NCBI GenBank assembly: GCA_019186945.1
Contig: JABAQJ010000010.1
Span: 1 to 64,000 of the forward strand
Direction: 5' to 3'
Length of the DNA stretch: 64,000 bases
Source of the DNA: Gemmatimonadaceae bacterium
GTDB lineage: Bacteria; Gemmatimonadota; Gemmatimonadetes; Gemmatimonadales; Gemmatimonadaceae
In this document: in pieces, positions 34,744 to 42,860 of the stretch
How the letters are laid out: each line of letters begins with the position of its first letter
How positions within the stretch are numbered: position 1 is the stretch's first letter
Notes under the pieces: model-generated
What the model saw: only the letters and a program-made list of their open reading frames with translations
The model's database searches: none
Told to the model about the DNA's origin: nothing
Position numbers and translations under genes: made by a program

Positions 34744-37530
34744 ATGGCATCAAGTGCCCGTCTGGAAGAACTCACAAGGAAGTTCGACGAAAACCCGCGA
34801 CGATACTTCGCCCCTCTGGCAAACGAGTATCGGAAACTGGGTGACCTGTCGCAAGCGATCGCCCTGTGCCGAGCGCACCTGCCGAATCAACCAGGCCATC
34901 TCAGCGGCCACGTCGTCCTCGGACAGGCACTGTTCGAGACGCACGAACTGGCGGAATCCAGATCCATTTTCGAGCAGGCACTCGAGCTGGATCCCGAGAA
35001 CCTGATCGCACTCCGCACACTGGGCGACATCGCAAGCGCTCAAGGCCAGCCGTCAATCGCGCGCGGATGGTACGAACGGCTTCTGGAAGTCGATCCGCGC
35101 AACGATGCCGTCGCCAACCTGTTGCGCGAGATCGCGGCATCTGCCTCGGCAACGGAGTCCGCAGCCGTAGTCGAAACGCAGGCTCCAAGCCAGGAAGTCG
35201 CAGCTGATGCGCCCCGCTCCATGGCGTGGGATCCTGACAGGACACCGATCTCGAACGTAGCTGTGCCGGCCTGCGACGCGCATGTCCTCGGTAGCGACCG
35301 TGCGGACCTGACCGATGCTATGGCCGGTGACTTTGCGACGGACACCTCGTCGCGCCCCGACGCCAGGTATGACGAGCGTGAATACGCGGATGGAGCGAGT
35401 ACGCTCGCGGAGCCACCGACGGACGTCGGTGCTGACGGCGTGGTCGCCGAGGCGGAGTTTATCGGTTACGATGCCGTCGACGTTGAGCCAACGAGTGGAG
35501 TGGGCGAGGACGAAGCTCCCTCCGCTGACTTCCCGACATTCGAGGAAGACGGAGCCGCCTTCGCCGTTGAGCAGTCGATGGGCGCTACAGGCGCGCAGCC
35601 CGACGACTGGTTCAGCGCGCCCACGCCTGCCCACGGGGCCGCTGTCGTTCCGGAGAGTCCCCACCTCGAGTCGGATGAGCCGGCCACCGGGACGCTTACG
35701 GTTCCCACGGTGCCAACTGGCGCCGAGCCCGGCAGCACGACCGTCGATTTCGAGATGTTCGACCTGGTCGAGAAAGGCGACGCCGCTGGAATCCCACCCT
35801 CATCGGTCGCAGACGAACCGGAGGTGCCGGCCGAGGCCAAGGTGGCTACGCCAGAACTCTATGACGACTGGTTTGCGGCGCTGTCCGCGAAGGATCAATC
35901 GCCGTCAGACGCGGAGTGTGCACCTGACCTCCCGGAGCCCGTAGTAGAGTCCGCCCCTCGATTGGACGATGCGCTCGACGAGCCCATCGACTCTCCGGAT
36001 ATCGGCGTTTCGACGATAGCCCACGCGGTCGCTTCAGAGTCGCTCGCCGAGTTGTCGAACGATGCCGCGGCGTCTGGTGGAACGATGACGGCGGACGGAA
36101 CCGAGGCTACGGTGGCGGACGCAGTCTACGACCTCGCGGCGAGAAGCGAACCGGTCGACCTCGGGGACGAAGACGCGCCTGCTGCCAGCGCAGAGCTGCG
36201 AGTGGCGGAGGACTCGGCCGACACGGGAGCCGCAGACTGGTCTCACGACGTCGTTCAAGAGGCTGCCGAGGCGCTCGATGGCGAGTCGTGCGAAAACGTT
36301 CTCTTATCCGAAATTGTCGCAGGTCCATCTGTTGCGACTGAGCCCGAATTGGCGATCGCAGCACCGGATCCGGACAGCCACGCGGAACTTCATGCGGCTG
36401 TGGATGCTTCGGCGGATGCTGCTGCTCACGAGGTGCCGCCAATCGTGGTTCTGGAGGACGAAGGTACGCCGAGGGAGATCGACTGCGGAATCGTAGGCAG
36501 CGGTGGTGTTGGCGCTGAGTTTTCCGAAGCAGCCTCGGGCTACCGGGCCCCGCTGGAATCGACAAATGGCGAGGCCTCGACGACTCCGGAGTTGGACTTG
36601 GCTTACGAAGGGAACGGGCACGCTGATCCGCCTTGGGAGCATGCTGACCTGCCGGCGCCTGAAGCGGCAGACGCGTCCGAATTGACCGACATCACGGCCG
36701 AAGAATGGGCAGCCATTACTGAGCCCTCCTCTGTGGCAGCGAACCGCCATGAGACTGCGTGCGAGGTTGCTTCGGAGCGGATCCAGGACCCGGAGGAACC
36801 GGCTTCCGATTTGCAGGTGGTGGCCACGACCGGTTCTTCACAAGCATTGGACGGGGATTTCGGCGAAGGTGCGCTGCCCGAGATGTTCGTCACGGAAACG
36901 ATGGCTGAGTTGTACCTCCAGCAGGGTTTCGTGAGCGAGGCGCTGCAGGTGTACCGGAAATTGTCGGCACGGTCGCCGTGGGATGAGTCGCTTCGAGCGC
37001 GGGTTGCGGACCTGGAGAGGGCGCCTGGGAAGGTTGGCCCGTTGCCAGCGTTGGATCGATCGGCGCAGTCTGTACGCGTTTTCTTTGGGCGTATTGCACG
37101 TCGCCAGCCGGCGCGTCGACAGTCGGGTAGCGCTTTGGACGTCGCGTCGCTGGGAGCGCAGGTGGCGAACCGGCAGGGTGTGGAAGTAACGACGGTGGAG
37201 CATGCCGCGCCGACGCTCAATGAGCTGTTTGCCGAGGCCCGCCCGGAAGTCGCGGACGATGCAGCTGCTCGTCGCTTGGCATCCGCGCTTGGCTCGGCTG
37301 AAGGTGCAGGACGACCGGCCCGCGTCGCCGAGTCGGAGTTGTCACTCGACCATCTCTTTCGCGATGTTCCATCCGGGTCGTCCGACGCCGTGACGCTGGA
37401 CGCCTTCTTCGCCGCTCAGGGCGGCGCGGGATCCGAGGCTTCGGGTTCGGACCAAGGGCCGGACGAGGAAGCACAGTCGGGGGACATCGAACAGTTCACG
37501 GCGTGGCTCGAGGGCTTGAAAAAGAAGTGA
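34744..37530 (+). CDS. Large TPR protein with acidic linker and repeated LxxLF-type motifs, function unknown
   Basis: 928 residues from ATG 34744; the frame is open to 34609 but that part is Arg/Cys-rich and unconvincing. N-terminal TPRs at residues 1-130 (YRKLGDLSQAIALCRAHLPN, GQALFETHELAESRSIFEQA, IASAQGQPSIARGWYERLLE) are followed by about 570 residues of Ala/Asp/Glu/Ser-rich, presumably disordered linker. A further TPR-like unit follows (VTETMAELYLQQGFVSEALQ, VYRKLSARSPWDESLR). The last 110 residues carry three similar short motifs: TLNELF (37213-37230), SLDHLF (37342-37359) and TLDAFF (37393-37410). The protein ends in an acidic helix with a Lys tip (QFTAWLEGLKKK). No signal peptide. It overlaps aroQ (GTGA), so it heads the aroQ-pepP-acc operon. 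Architecture parallels the 1348-residue protein at 27009-31055. Confidence 0.82.
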   Translation: MASSARLEELTRKFDENPRRYFAPLANEYRKLGDLSQAIALCRAHLPNQPGHLSGHVVLGQALFETHELAESRSIFEQALELDPENLIALRTLGDIASAQGQPSIARGWYERLLEVDPRNDAVANLLREIAASASATESAAVVETQAPSQEVAADAPRSMAWDPDRTPISNVAVPACDAHVLGSDRADLTDAMAGDFATDTSSRPDARYDEREYADGASTLAEPPTDVGADGVVAEAEFIGYDAVDVEPTSGVGEDEAPSADFPTFEEDGAAFAVEQSMGATGAQPDDWFSAPTPAHGAAVVPESPHLESDEPATGTLTVPTVPTGAEPGSTTVDFEMFDLVEKGDAAGIPPSSVADEPEVPAEAKVATPELYDDWFAALSAKDQSPSDAECAPDLPEPVVESAPRLDDALDEPIDSPDIGVSTIAHAVASESLAELSNDAAASGGTMTADGTEATVADAVYDLAARSEPVDLGDEDAPAASAELRVAEDSADTGAADWSHDVVQEAAEALDGESCENVLLSEIVAGPSVATEPELAIAAPDPDSHAELHAAVDASADAAAHEVPPIVVLEDEGTPREIDCGIVGSGGVGAEFSEAASGYRAPLESTNGEASTTPELDLAYEGNGHADPPWEHADLPAPEAADASELTDITAEEWAAITEPSSVAANRHETACEVASERIQDPEEPASDLQVVATTGSSQALDGDFGEGALPEMFVTETMAELYLQQGFVSEALQVYRKLSARSPWDESLRARVADLERAPGKVGPLPALDRSAQSVRVFFGRIARRQPARRQSGSALDVASLGAQVANRQGVEVTTVEHAAPTLNELFAEARPEVADDAAARRLASALGSAEGAGRPARVAESELSLDHLFRDVPSGSSDAVTLDAFFAAQGGAGSEASGSDQGPDEEAQSGDIEQFTAWLEGLKKK

Positions 37531-37967
37531 GAATCGCCGTCCTGCACGGCCCCAACCTCAACCTGCTTGGAACACGAGAGCCGGAAATCTATGGCTCGAC
37601 GACCCTCGCGCAGATCGATGAGCGCCTGGGAGCGGTCGCGCTCGAGCTGGGCGTCGACGTTACGTGCTTCCAGAGCAACCATGAAGGGGCCTTGGTCGAT
37701 GCTATTCAGGGACTCGCCGGTATCGCTGTGGGCGCGATCATCAATGCGGGTGCGTTCAGCCACTCCAGCCTTGCGATTCGCGATGCCCTCACGGCCACGG
37801 GACTGCGGTACGTCGAGGTCCACATCAGTAACATTTTCGCGCGCGAGCCAGAGCGGCGTCACACCGTTCTGGCAAGTGGAGCCGTCGGAGTCGTGGCTGG
37901 GCTCGGCGCCATCGGTTACGAGCTTGCCCTTCGGGGGCTGGTGGCGCACCTAACGAATCGTGGCTGA
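37527..37967 (+). CDS. aroQ: Type II 3-dehydroquinate dehydratase
   Basis: 146 residues, the standard size, from GTG 37527 overlapping the TPR gene stop. It removes water from 3-dehydroquinate in the shikimate pathway. The family opening GPNLNLLGTREPEIYG supplies the catalytic Tyr22; H99 in VEVHISNIFARE is the general acid. NAGAFSHSSLAIRDAL is the substrate-binding stretch. It overlaps pepP by 8 bases. Confidence 0.97.
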   Translation: MRIAVLHGPNLNLLGTREPEIYGSTTLAQIDERLGAVALELGVDVTCFQSNHEGALVDAIQGLAGIAVGAIINAGAFSHSSLAIRDALTATGLRYVEVHISNIFAREPERRHTVLASGAVGVVAGLGAIGYELALRGLVAHLTNRG

Positions 37968-39048
37968 CGTCCGCGCCGTGCGGCTCGCCGCTCTGCGCTC
38001 GGTCCTCGCCGCGCGGCAAGTCGACGGGATGCTGATTTCGAGCCTCGCGAACATCCGGTACCTGACGGGCTTCTCCGGTTCGAATGCCTTGCTGGTCGTG
38101 GGACCCGCGGACAGTGTTCTCCTGACGGATTTCCGATACCAGACGCAGGTCGTGGATGAAGTGGGCGACTTGGTGCCGGTCCGGGTCGAATCGAAGTCGC
38201 TGTGGAACGGCCTCTGGGAAGCGTTGCCGGCGATGGTTGGACTCGAACGTCTGGGCTTCGAGTCTGCGCACCTGCCACACCGCGATTTCGATCGACTCCT
38301 GGAGCACGGGAGGAGATGGCGTTGGCAGGCGACGCTGGATGTCATCGAGGGCCTTCGCGAGAAAAAGGATAGTGGCGAACTAGCGTCGATCCGGCGCGCG
38401 GCGGAGATTGGGGCAGATGCGTTTGCCCGCACGCTGGCGGGCGTTCGCGTCGGAATGACGGAGTTGCAGCTTTGCGGCCTGTTGGAGCACTCGTTGCGCG
38501 ACAGTGGCAGCGAGGCGCATCCGTTTCCTCCGATCGTGGCCTCCGGACCGCGGACTGCGCTTCCGCATGCGCGCGCATCGTCGCGGGCTATTGCGCTCGG
38601 TGATTTTCTGTTGTTGGATTTTGGGGCGACGCACGGCGGATATTGCAGCGACATCACTCGAACGGTCGTGGTCGGTCGGAGCAATGAGCGGCAGAGGGAG
38701 GTGTACGCCGCAGTACTTGAAGCGAATGAAGAATCGAGGAGATTCGTGCGGGCCGGGATGAGAGGGTGTGATGCGGACGCGATCGCACGCGACGTCCTGG
38801 AGAAGGCCGGGTTCGGTGAGGCCTTTGGGCATGGGCTGGGCCATGGGATCGGGCTGGACGTTCATGAAGCACCACGCTTGTCGCGTGTTTCGGAGACGCC
38901 GCTTCCGTCGGGAGCGGTGGTGACCATTGAGCCCGGCGTATACCTGGTGGGGTGGGGTGGCGTCCGCATCGAGGACGACATCGTAGTCCAGGACGGGGAA
39001 GCCGAGCTTCTGACGATGATTCCTCGCGAACTGATCGAACTCCTGTAG
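37960..39048 (+). CDS. pepP: Xaa-Pro aminopeptidase (M24B)
   Basis: 362 residues. N-terminal creatinase-like domain (LISSLANIRYLTGFSGSNAL) and C-terminal pita-bread metallopeptidase domain with all five metal ligands: D220 (DFGATHGGYCSD), D231, H295 (GLGHGIGLDVHEAP), E324 (VVTIEPGVY) and E338 (VRIEDD). It removes an N-terminal residue preceding proline. The short length and the location after aroQ and before accB match the yqhT/pepQ-type genes that often precede efp or acc genes. There is no efp here. Confidence 0.94.
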   Translation: MADVRAVRLAALRSVLAARQVDGMLISSLANIRYLTGFSGSNALLVVGPADSVLLTDFRYQTQVVDEVGDLVPVRVESKSLWNGLWEALPAMVGLERLGFESAHLPHRDFDRLLEHGRRWRWQATLDVIEGLREKKDSGELASIRRAAEIGADAFARTLAGVRVGMTELQLCGLLEHSLRDSGSEAHPFPPIVASGPRTALPHARASSRAIALGDFLLLDFGATHGGYCSDITRTVVVGRSNERQREVYAAVLEANEESRRFVRAGMRGCDADAIARDVLEKAGFGEAFGHGLGHGIGLDVHEAPRLSRVSETPLPSGAVVTIEPGVYLVGWGGVRIEDDIVVQDGEAELLTMIPRELIELL

Positions 39049-39063
39049 GCTGCCGCCGGACGC

Positions 39064-39069
39064 TACCAT
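39064..39069 (+). promoter_or_regulatory. Putative -10 box directly before accB
   Basis: TACCAT (TANNNT) ends 6 bases before ATG 39076 in the 27-base pepP-accB gap, which has no Shine-Dalgarno sequence. This is the same geometry as at uvrB and alaS and would give a leaderless accB mRNA. No convincing -35 is seen. Confidence 0.35.
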
Positions 39070-39075
39070 TCGCGT

Positions 39076-39570
39076 ATGATCGATCTTCGATACGTCAAGA
39101 AACTCATCGAAATGCTGGACGGGTCGTCCGTGGACTCTGTTGAAATCTCCACGGACAAGGGGATGAAGATCCGCATCTCGAAGACTCCGCAGCAGCGAGG
39201 AGCCTTGCAGATACCTGCGCCTGTCCAGATGCCGGCCATGGTAGCGCCTCAGCCGACTGGGCGGATGACGCCGGCGGAAGCATCGGTGGCGATTCCCGAG
39301 CCAGAACCCGAACCGCCGAAGGCAAGAACGCTGGAGGTCAAGTCTCCCATGGTGGGGACGTTCTATGGCCAGCCTGAACCTGGTGCGAAGCCGTATGCCG
39401 GCGTGGGTTCGCGAATAGAGAAGGGTCAGGTACTGTGCATCATCGAGGCGATGAAAATCATGAACGAGATCGAGTCGGAGTTCAGCGGCGTCGTGCGCGA
39501 GGTGTGCGTGTCTGACGGGCACGCTGTTGAATACGGGCAGGTGCTGTTCCGGATCGATCCGAATGGCTAG
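39076..39570 (+). CDS. accB: Biotin carboxyl carrier protein of acetyl-CoA carboxylase
   Basis: 164 residues. An N-terminal segment (LRYVKKLIEMLDGSSVDSVE) and a Pro/Ala-rich hinge (about residues 45-85) are followed by the biotinyl domain; K127 in the IEAMKIMNEIES motif is the biotinylation site. It carries the carboxyl group from biotin carboxylase (accC) to the carboxyltransferase in fatty-acid synthesis. Oddly, accC does not follow directly: pilT is inserted between them, overlapping accB by 8 bases. Confidence 0.97.
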   Translation: MIDLRYVKKLIEMLDGSSVDSVEISTDKGMKIRISKTPQQRGALQIPAPVQMPAMVAPQPTGRMTPAEASVAIPEPEPEPPKARTLEVKSPMVGTFYGQPEPGAKPYAGVGSRIEKGQVLCIIEAMKIMNEIESEFSGVVREVCVSDGHAVEYGQVLFRIDPNG

Positions 39571-40735
39571 TCCCGTCCCTGTTCCGGAGGGTGGCACCCA
39601 GCCGGTGCCACGCGCTCCGTTCAATTTCAAGGCTATCCTGCAGCAGATGGTGCAGGTGAATGCCTCGGACCTGCATCTGAAGGTCGGACGGCCCCCGACG
39701 CTGCGAATCAATGGCGATCTGTCGCCGATGCCGCTCCCCGCTCTTCGGCCGGAAGATCTGAGTTCGCTGGCGAAAGACATCATGACGCCCAAGCAGGTGA
39801 AGGAGTTCGCCGAGTTCCGTGAGGCGGACTTCGCGACCGGTGTGCCAGGTATTGGCCGGTTCCGCGTCAATGCCTATCAGCAGCGAGGCACGATCGCGTT
39901 CGCCGTACGGACGATTCCACACCATGCGCGCTCGATGAGCGAGTTGCATCTGCCGGCGATCGTGGAAGAGATCGCGCTTCTGCCGAGGGGACTGGTGCTC
40001 GTGACGGGGATCACCGGATCTGGGAAGTCCACGACGCTTGCATCGATGATCCAGCTGATCAACGAGCGTCGTTATGCGAACATCATCACGATCGAAGATC
40101 CGATCGAGTTCCTCCATCGCGACCTCAAGTGTCATATCAACCAGCGAGAGGTCGGGACCGACACGGGCAGCTTTGCTCAGGCCCTCAGACGTGTCCTTCG
40201 GCAGGATCCGGACGTTGTGCTGATCGGAGAGATCCGCGATCTGGACACGCTCGATACGGCGCTCAAGGCCGCGGATACTGGCCACCTGGTGTTCTCCACG
40301 CTCCACACGACGGACGCCACGCAGACCATCAACCGCATCCTGTCGTTCTATCCGCCGCACCAGCAGAACGAAGTGCGGTATGCGCTGTCCAGCGCGCTGG
40401 CGGCGGTCGTCTCGCAGCGCCTCGTACCCCGTGCCGACAGACCGGGACGGGTGCCAGCATGCGAGATCCTGATAAACACGGCGGCCGTTCGTGAGCAGAT
40501 ACGCGATCTGACGAAGACGCTGAACATTCCGGACCTCATCAAGGAGGGCACAGTCCAGTACGGGATGCAGAGTTTCGATCAGTCGCTCATGCAGTGGTAT
40601 TCGCGCGGGCTGATCTCCTACGAGAGTGCGGTGTTCTACGCGACGAACCCCAGCGAGTTCGCATTGCGGGTGCAGGGCGTCGCGCAGTCGAGCGACACGT
40701 CGTGGGACGATTTCCAGAAAGATCAGACGTCATAG
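39563..40735 (+). CDS. pilT: Type IV pilus retraction ATPase PilT
   Basis: 390 residues from ATG 39563 inside the end of accB. It is a GspE/PilT-type hexameric ATPase with N-terminal [20 protein letters not shown], Walker A ITGSGKST with K155, the Asp box [14 protein letters not shown], Walker [21 protein letters not shown], the His box [20 protein letters not shown], and the PilT-specific C-terminal segment near [16 protein letters not shown]. PilT powers pilus depolymerisation and twitching. It sits inside the acetyl-CoA carboxylase cluster, with accC starting 16 bases downstream. No other pilus genes are in the window. Confidence 0.96.
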   Translation: MASPVPVPEGGTQPVPRAPFNFKAILQQMVQVNASDLHLKVGRPPTLRINGDLSPMPLPALRPEDLSSLAKDIMTPKQVKEFAEFREADFATGVPGIGRFRVNAYQQRGTIAFAVRTIPHHARSMSELHLPAIVEEIALLPRGLVLVTGITGSGKSTTLASMIQLINERRYANIITIEDPIEFLHRDLKCHINQREVGTDTGSFAQALRRVLRQDPDVVLIGEIRDLDTLDTALKAADTGHLVFSTLHTTDATQTINRILSFYPPHQQNEVRYALSSALAAVVSQRLVPRADRPGRVPACEILINTAAVREQIRDLTKTLNIPDLIKEGTVQYGMQSFDQSLMQWYSRGLISYESAVFYATNPSEFALRVQGVAQSSDTSWDDFQKDQTS

Positions 40736-40751
40736 CGCCCGGACGCTCCCC

Positions 40752-42119
40752 ATGTTCAGGAAAGTGCTGGTCGCCAATCGCGGGGAAATCGCCCTTCGCG
40801 TCATCCGAGCCTGCCGCGAGTTGGGAATCGAGACTGTTGCCGTCTACTCGGAGGCAGATCGGGAATCCCTGCATGTACGCTTCGCGGACGACGACGTGTG
40901 CATTGGCCCCGCTCCGGCACGCGAGTCGTACCTCAAGATCCCGCGGTTGATCGCGGCGGCCGAAATCACGGGCGCGGACGCGATTCACCCAGGTTACGGG
41001 TTCCTGGCGGAGAATGCCGAGTTTGCCGAGACCTGCGCTGCGTCGAATATCGACTTCATTGGGCCGACGGCGGAACAGATCCGCCTGATGGGAGACAAGG
41101 CGGCGGCGCGGCGTACGATGATGGAGGTCGGCGTTCCGGTCGTACCGGGCACACCCGGTCCGGTCGAGGATGCCGACGAAGCGCTGGGTTTCGCCAGAGG
41201 GATTGGTTTCCCGGTGATCATCAAGGCGGCCGCCGGCGGGGGCGGCAAGGGGATGCGCGTCGCCAGCGACGCGGAAGAGTTCCCCCGGGCGTTCTCGCTG
41301 GCCAGATCGGAAGCGCTGTCGGCGTTCGGCAATGGCGACGTGTACGTCGAGAAATACCTCGCGCGGCCCCGACACATCGAGTTTCAGATCCTTGGCGACA
41401 AGCACGGGAACGTCGTTCATCTTGGCGAGCGCGACTGCTCCGTACAGCGGCGACACCAGAAGCTGATCGAGGAGGCACCGAGTCCGGCGATGACACCGGA
41501 GTTGCGACTGGCGATGGGTACGGCCGCCGTTGCCGGTGCCAAAGCCATCGACTATGTGGGGGCAGGGACGATCGAGATGCTCCTGGACCAGGACGGCAGC
41601 TACTACTTCATGGAGATGAACACGCGGATCCAGGTCGAACACCCGGTGACCGAACAACTGACGGGCGTGGACCTCGTGAAGGAGCAGATTCGGGTTGCAG
41701 CTGGCGAAGCGTTGTCGGTACACGAACTTCCGCCACTGCGCGGTCATGTGATCGAATGCCGGATCAACGCCGAGGATCCGTCGCGCGGCTTCCAGCCATC
41801 GCCAGGGCGGATCGATGTCTTCCATCCGCCGGGCGGACCCGGCGTACGGTTGGATACGCACGTCTACGCCGGCTACTCCGTCCCCCCCTACTACGACTCG
41901 TTGCTGGCAAAGCTGATCGTACAGGGTCGGGATCGTGAGGAAGCGATTCGGCGCATGCAGCTGGCGCTGGAGAGCTTCATCATCGAGGGCGTGACCACGA
42001 CGGCGCCGTTCCTTGCTCGTTTGATGACGAACGAGCGATTCCGTGCCGGCGACGTGGACACCAAGTTTCTGGAGCGGGAGCCGAGCCTGTTCAAGGAGTC
42101 AGCGCAGCTTGAAGGTTGA
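40752..42119 (+). CDS. accC: Biotin carboxylase subunit of acetyl-CoA carboxylase
   Basis: 455 residues from ATG 40752; the frame upstream overlaps pilT and is not conserved. N-terminal preATP-grasp domain ([20 protein letters not shown]), ATP-grasp with the Gly-rich loop [32 protein letters not shown], catalytic [15 protein letters not shown], and C-terminal carboxylase domain ([20 protein letters not shown]). It carboxylates biotin on AccB with bicarbonate and ATP. Confidence 0.97.
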   Translation: MFRKVLVANRGEIALRVIRACRELGIETVAVYSEADRESLHVRFADDDVCIGPAPARESYLKIPRLIAAAEITGADAIHPGYGFLAENAEFAETCAASNIDFIGPTAEQIRLMGDKAAARRTMMEVGVPVVPGTPGPVEDADEALGFARGIGFPVIIKAAAGGGGKGMRVASDAEEFPRAFSLARSEALSAFGNGDVYVEKYLARPRHIEFQILGDKHGNVVHLGERDCSVQRRHQKLIEEAPSPAMTPELRLAMGTAAVAGAKAIDYVGAGTIEMLLDQDGSYYFMEMNTRIQVEHPVTEQLTGVDLVKEQIRVAAGEALSVHELPPLRGHVIECRINAEDPSRGFQPSPGRIDVFHPPGGPGVRLDTHVYAGYSVPPYYDSLLAKLIVQGRDREEAIRRMQLALESFIIEGVTTTAPFLARLMTNERFRAGDVDTKFLEREPSLFKESAQLEG

Positions 42120-42855
42120 TGTGTTGTTCGGGCCTGGCGGGATGGGGCCGGCGGAAATGCACGGACGAGTGGTTGTCGTGATCGATGTGCTTCGAGCCTC
42201 CACGTCCATTGTCGTGGCGCTGGCCAACGGGGCGCGCAACGTCGTCCCGTTCGAACATGCGGACGAGGCAGCGGAGCGGGCGAAGTCCTACGAGCGCCGT
42301 GAGGTCGTGTTGGCCGGCGAACGCCGAATGCAGCGAATCCCCGGGTTCGATCTGGGCAACTCGCCGCGCGAGTTCACCCGGGAAGCCGTCGATGGCAAGT
42401 CGATCCTCTTCACGACGTCGAACGGGACGGTGGCGCTGGTTGCGGCACAGGGAGCGGAGGAGGTGTTCGTGGGAGCATATGTGAACGTGTCCGCCCTGTT
42501 GTCCGTGCTGACGAGCCCTGCGCGTGCGCGAAACGACCTCGTAATCGTCGCCGCTGGAAAAGACAGGCAGTTCTCGCTCGAGGATGCCGCTTGCGCTGGC
42601 CGATTCGTGCGTGGTCTCATGGACGGTGGCGGTGCGTTGGAGCTGAACGATGCCGCCTGCGCGACCGTGATGCTCGACAAGCGATACGGACGCACGCTGC
42701 ATCGCATGTTCAAGGACGCCGAGCACGCGAGGGCGCTCGTGAGCGCCGGATATGGCGACGACATTGCCGTCTGCGCCGCCATCGACGCCTATCCGGTTGT
42801 CCCAGTCTACGCCGATCGCTTGATTACCCGCATGAGCGCAGCCCAGACACGCTAG
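42109..42855 (+). CDS. comB: 2-phosphosulfolactate phosphatase family protein (ComB-like)
   Basis: 248 residues from TTG 42109, with AAGGAG (42093-42098) 10 bases upstream; it overlaps accC by 11 bases. The family's N-terminus is clear: [44 protein letters not shown], then [20 protein letters not shown] and [20 protein letters not shown]. The ComB family is characterised in archaeal coenzyme M synthesis, where it dephosphorylates phosphosulfolactate; many bacteria without coenzyme M carry homologues with unproven substrates. Here it is between accC and ftsK, with no comA or comC in the window, so the real substrate is uncertain. Confidence 0.88.
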   Translation: MKVDVLFGPGGMGPAEMHGRVVVVIDVLRASTSIVVALANGARNVVPFEHADEAAERAKSYERREVVLAGERRMQRIPGFDLGNSPREFTREAVDGKSILFTTSNGTVALVAAQGAEEVFVGAYVNVSALLSVLTSPARARNDLVIVAAGKDRQFSLEDAACAGRFVRGLMDGGGALELNDAACATVMLDKRYGRTLHRMFKDAEHARALVSAGYGDDIAVCAAIDAYPVVPVYADRLITRMSAAQTR

Positions 42856-42860
42856 CACCG

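Noticed and set aside
38380-39870. Open frame of 496 codons on the minus strand
   Set aside because: Antisense to pepP, accB and pilT, each with complete catalytic motifs; its product is Arg/His-rich and family-less.
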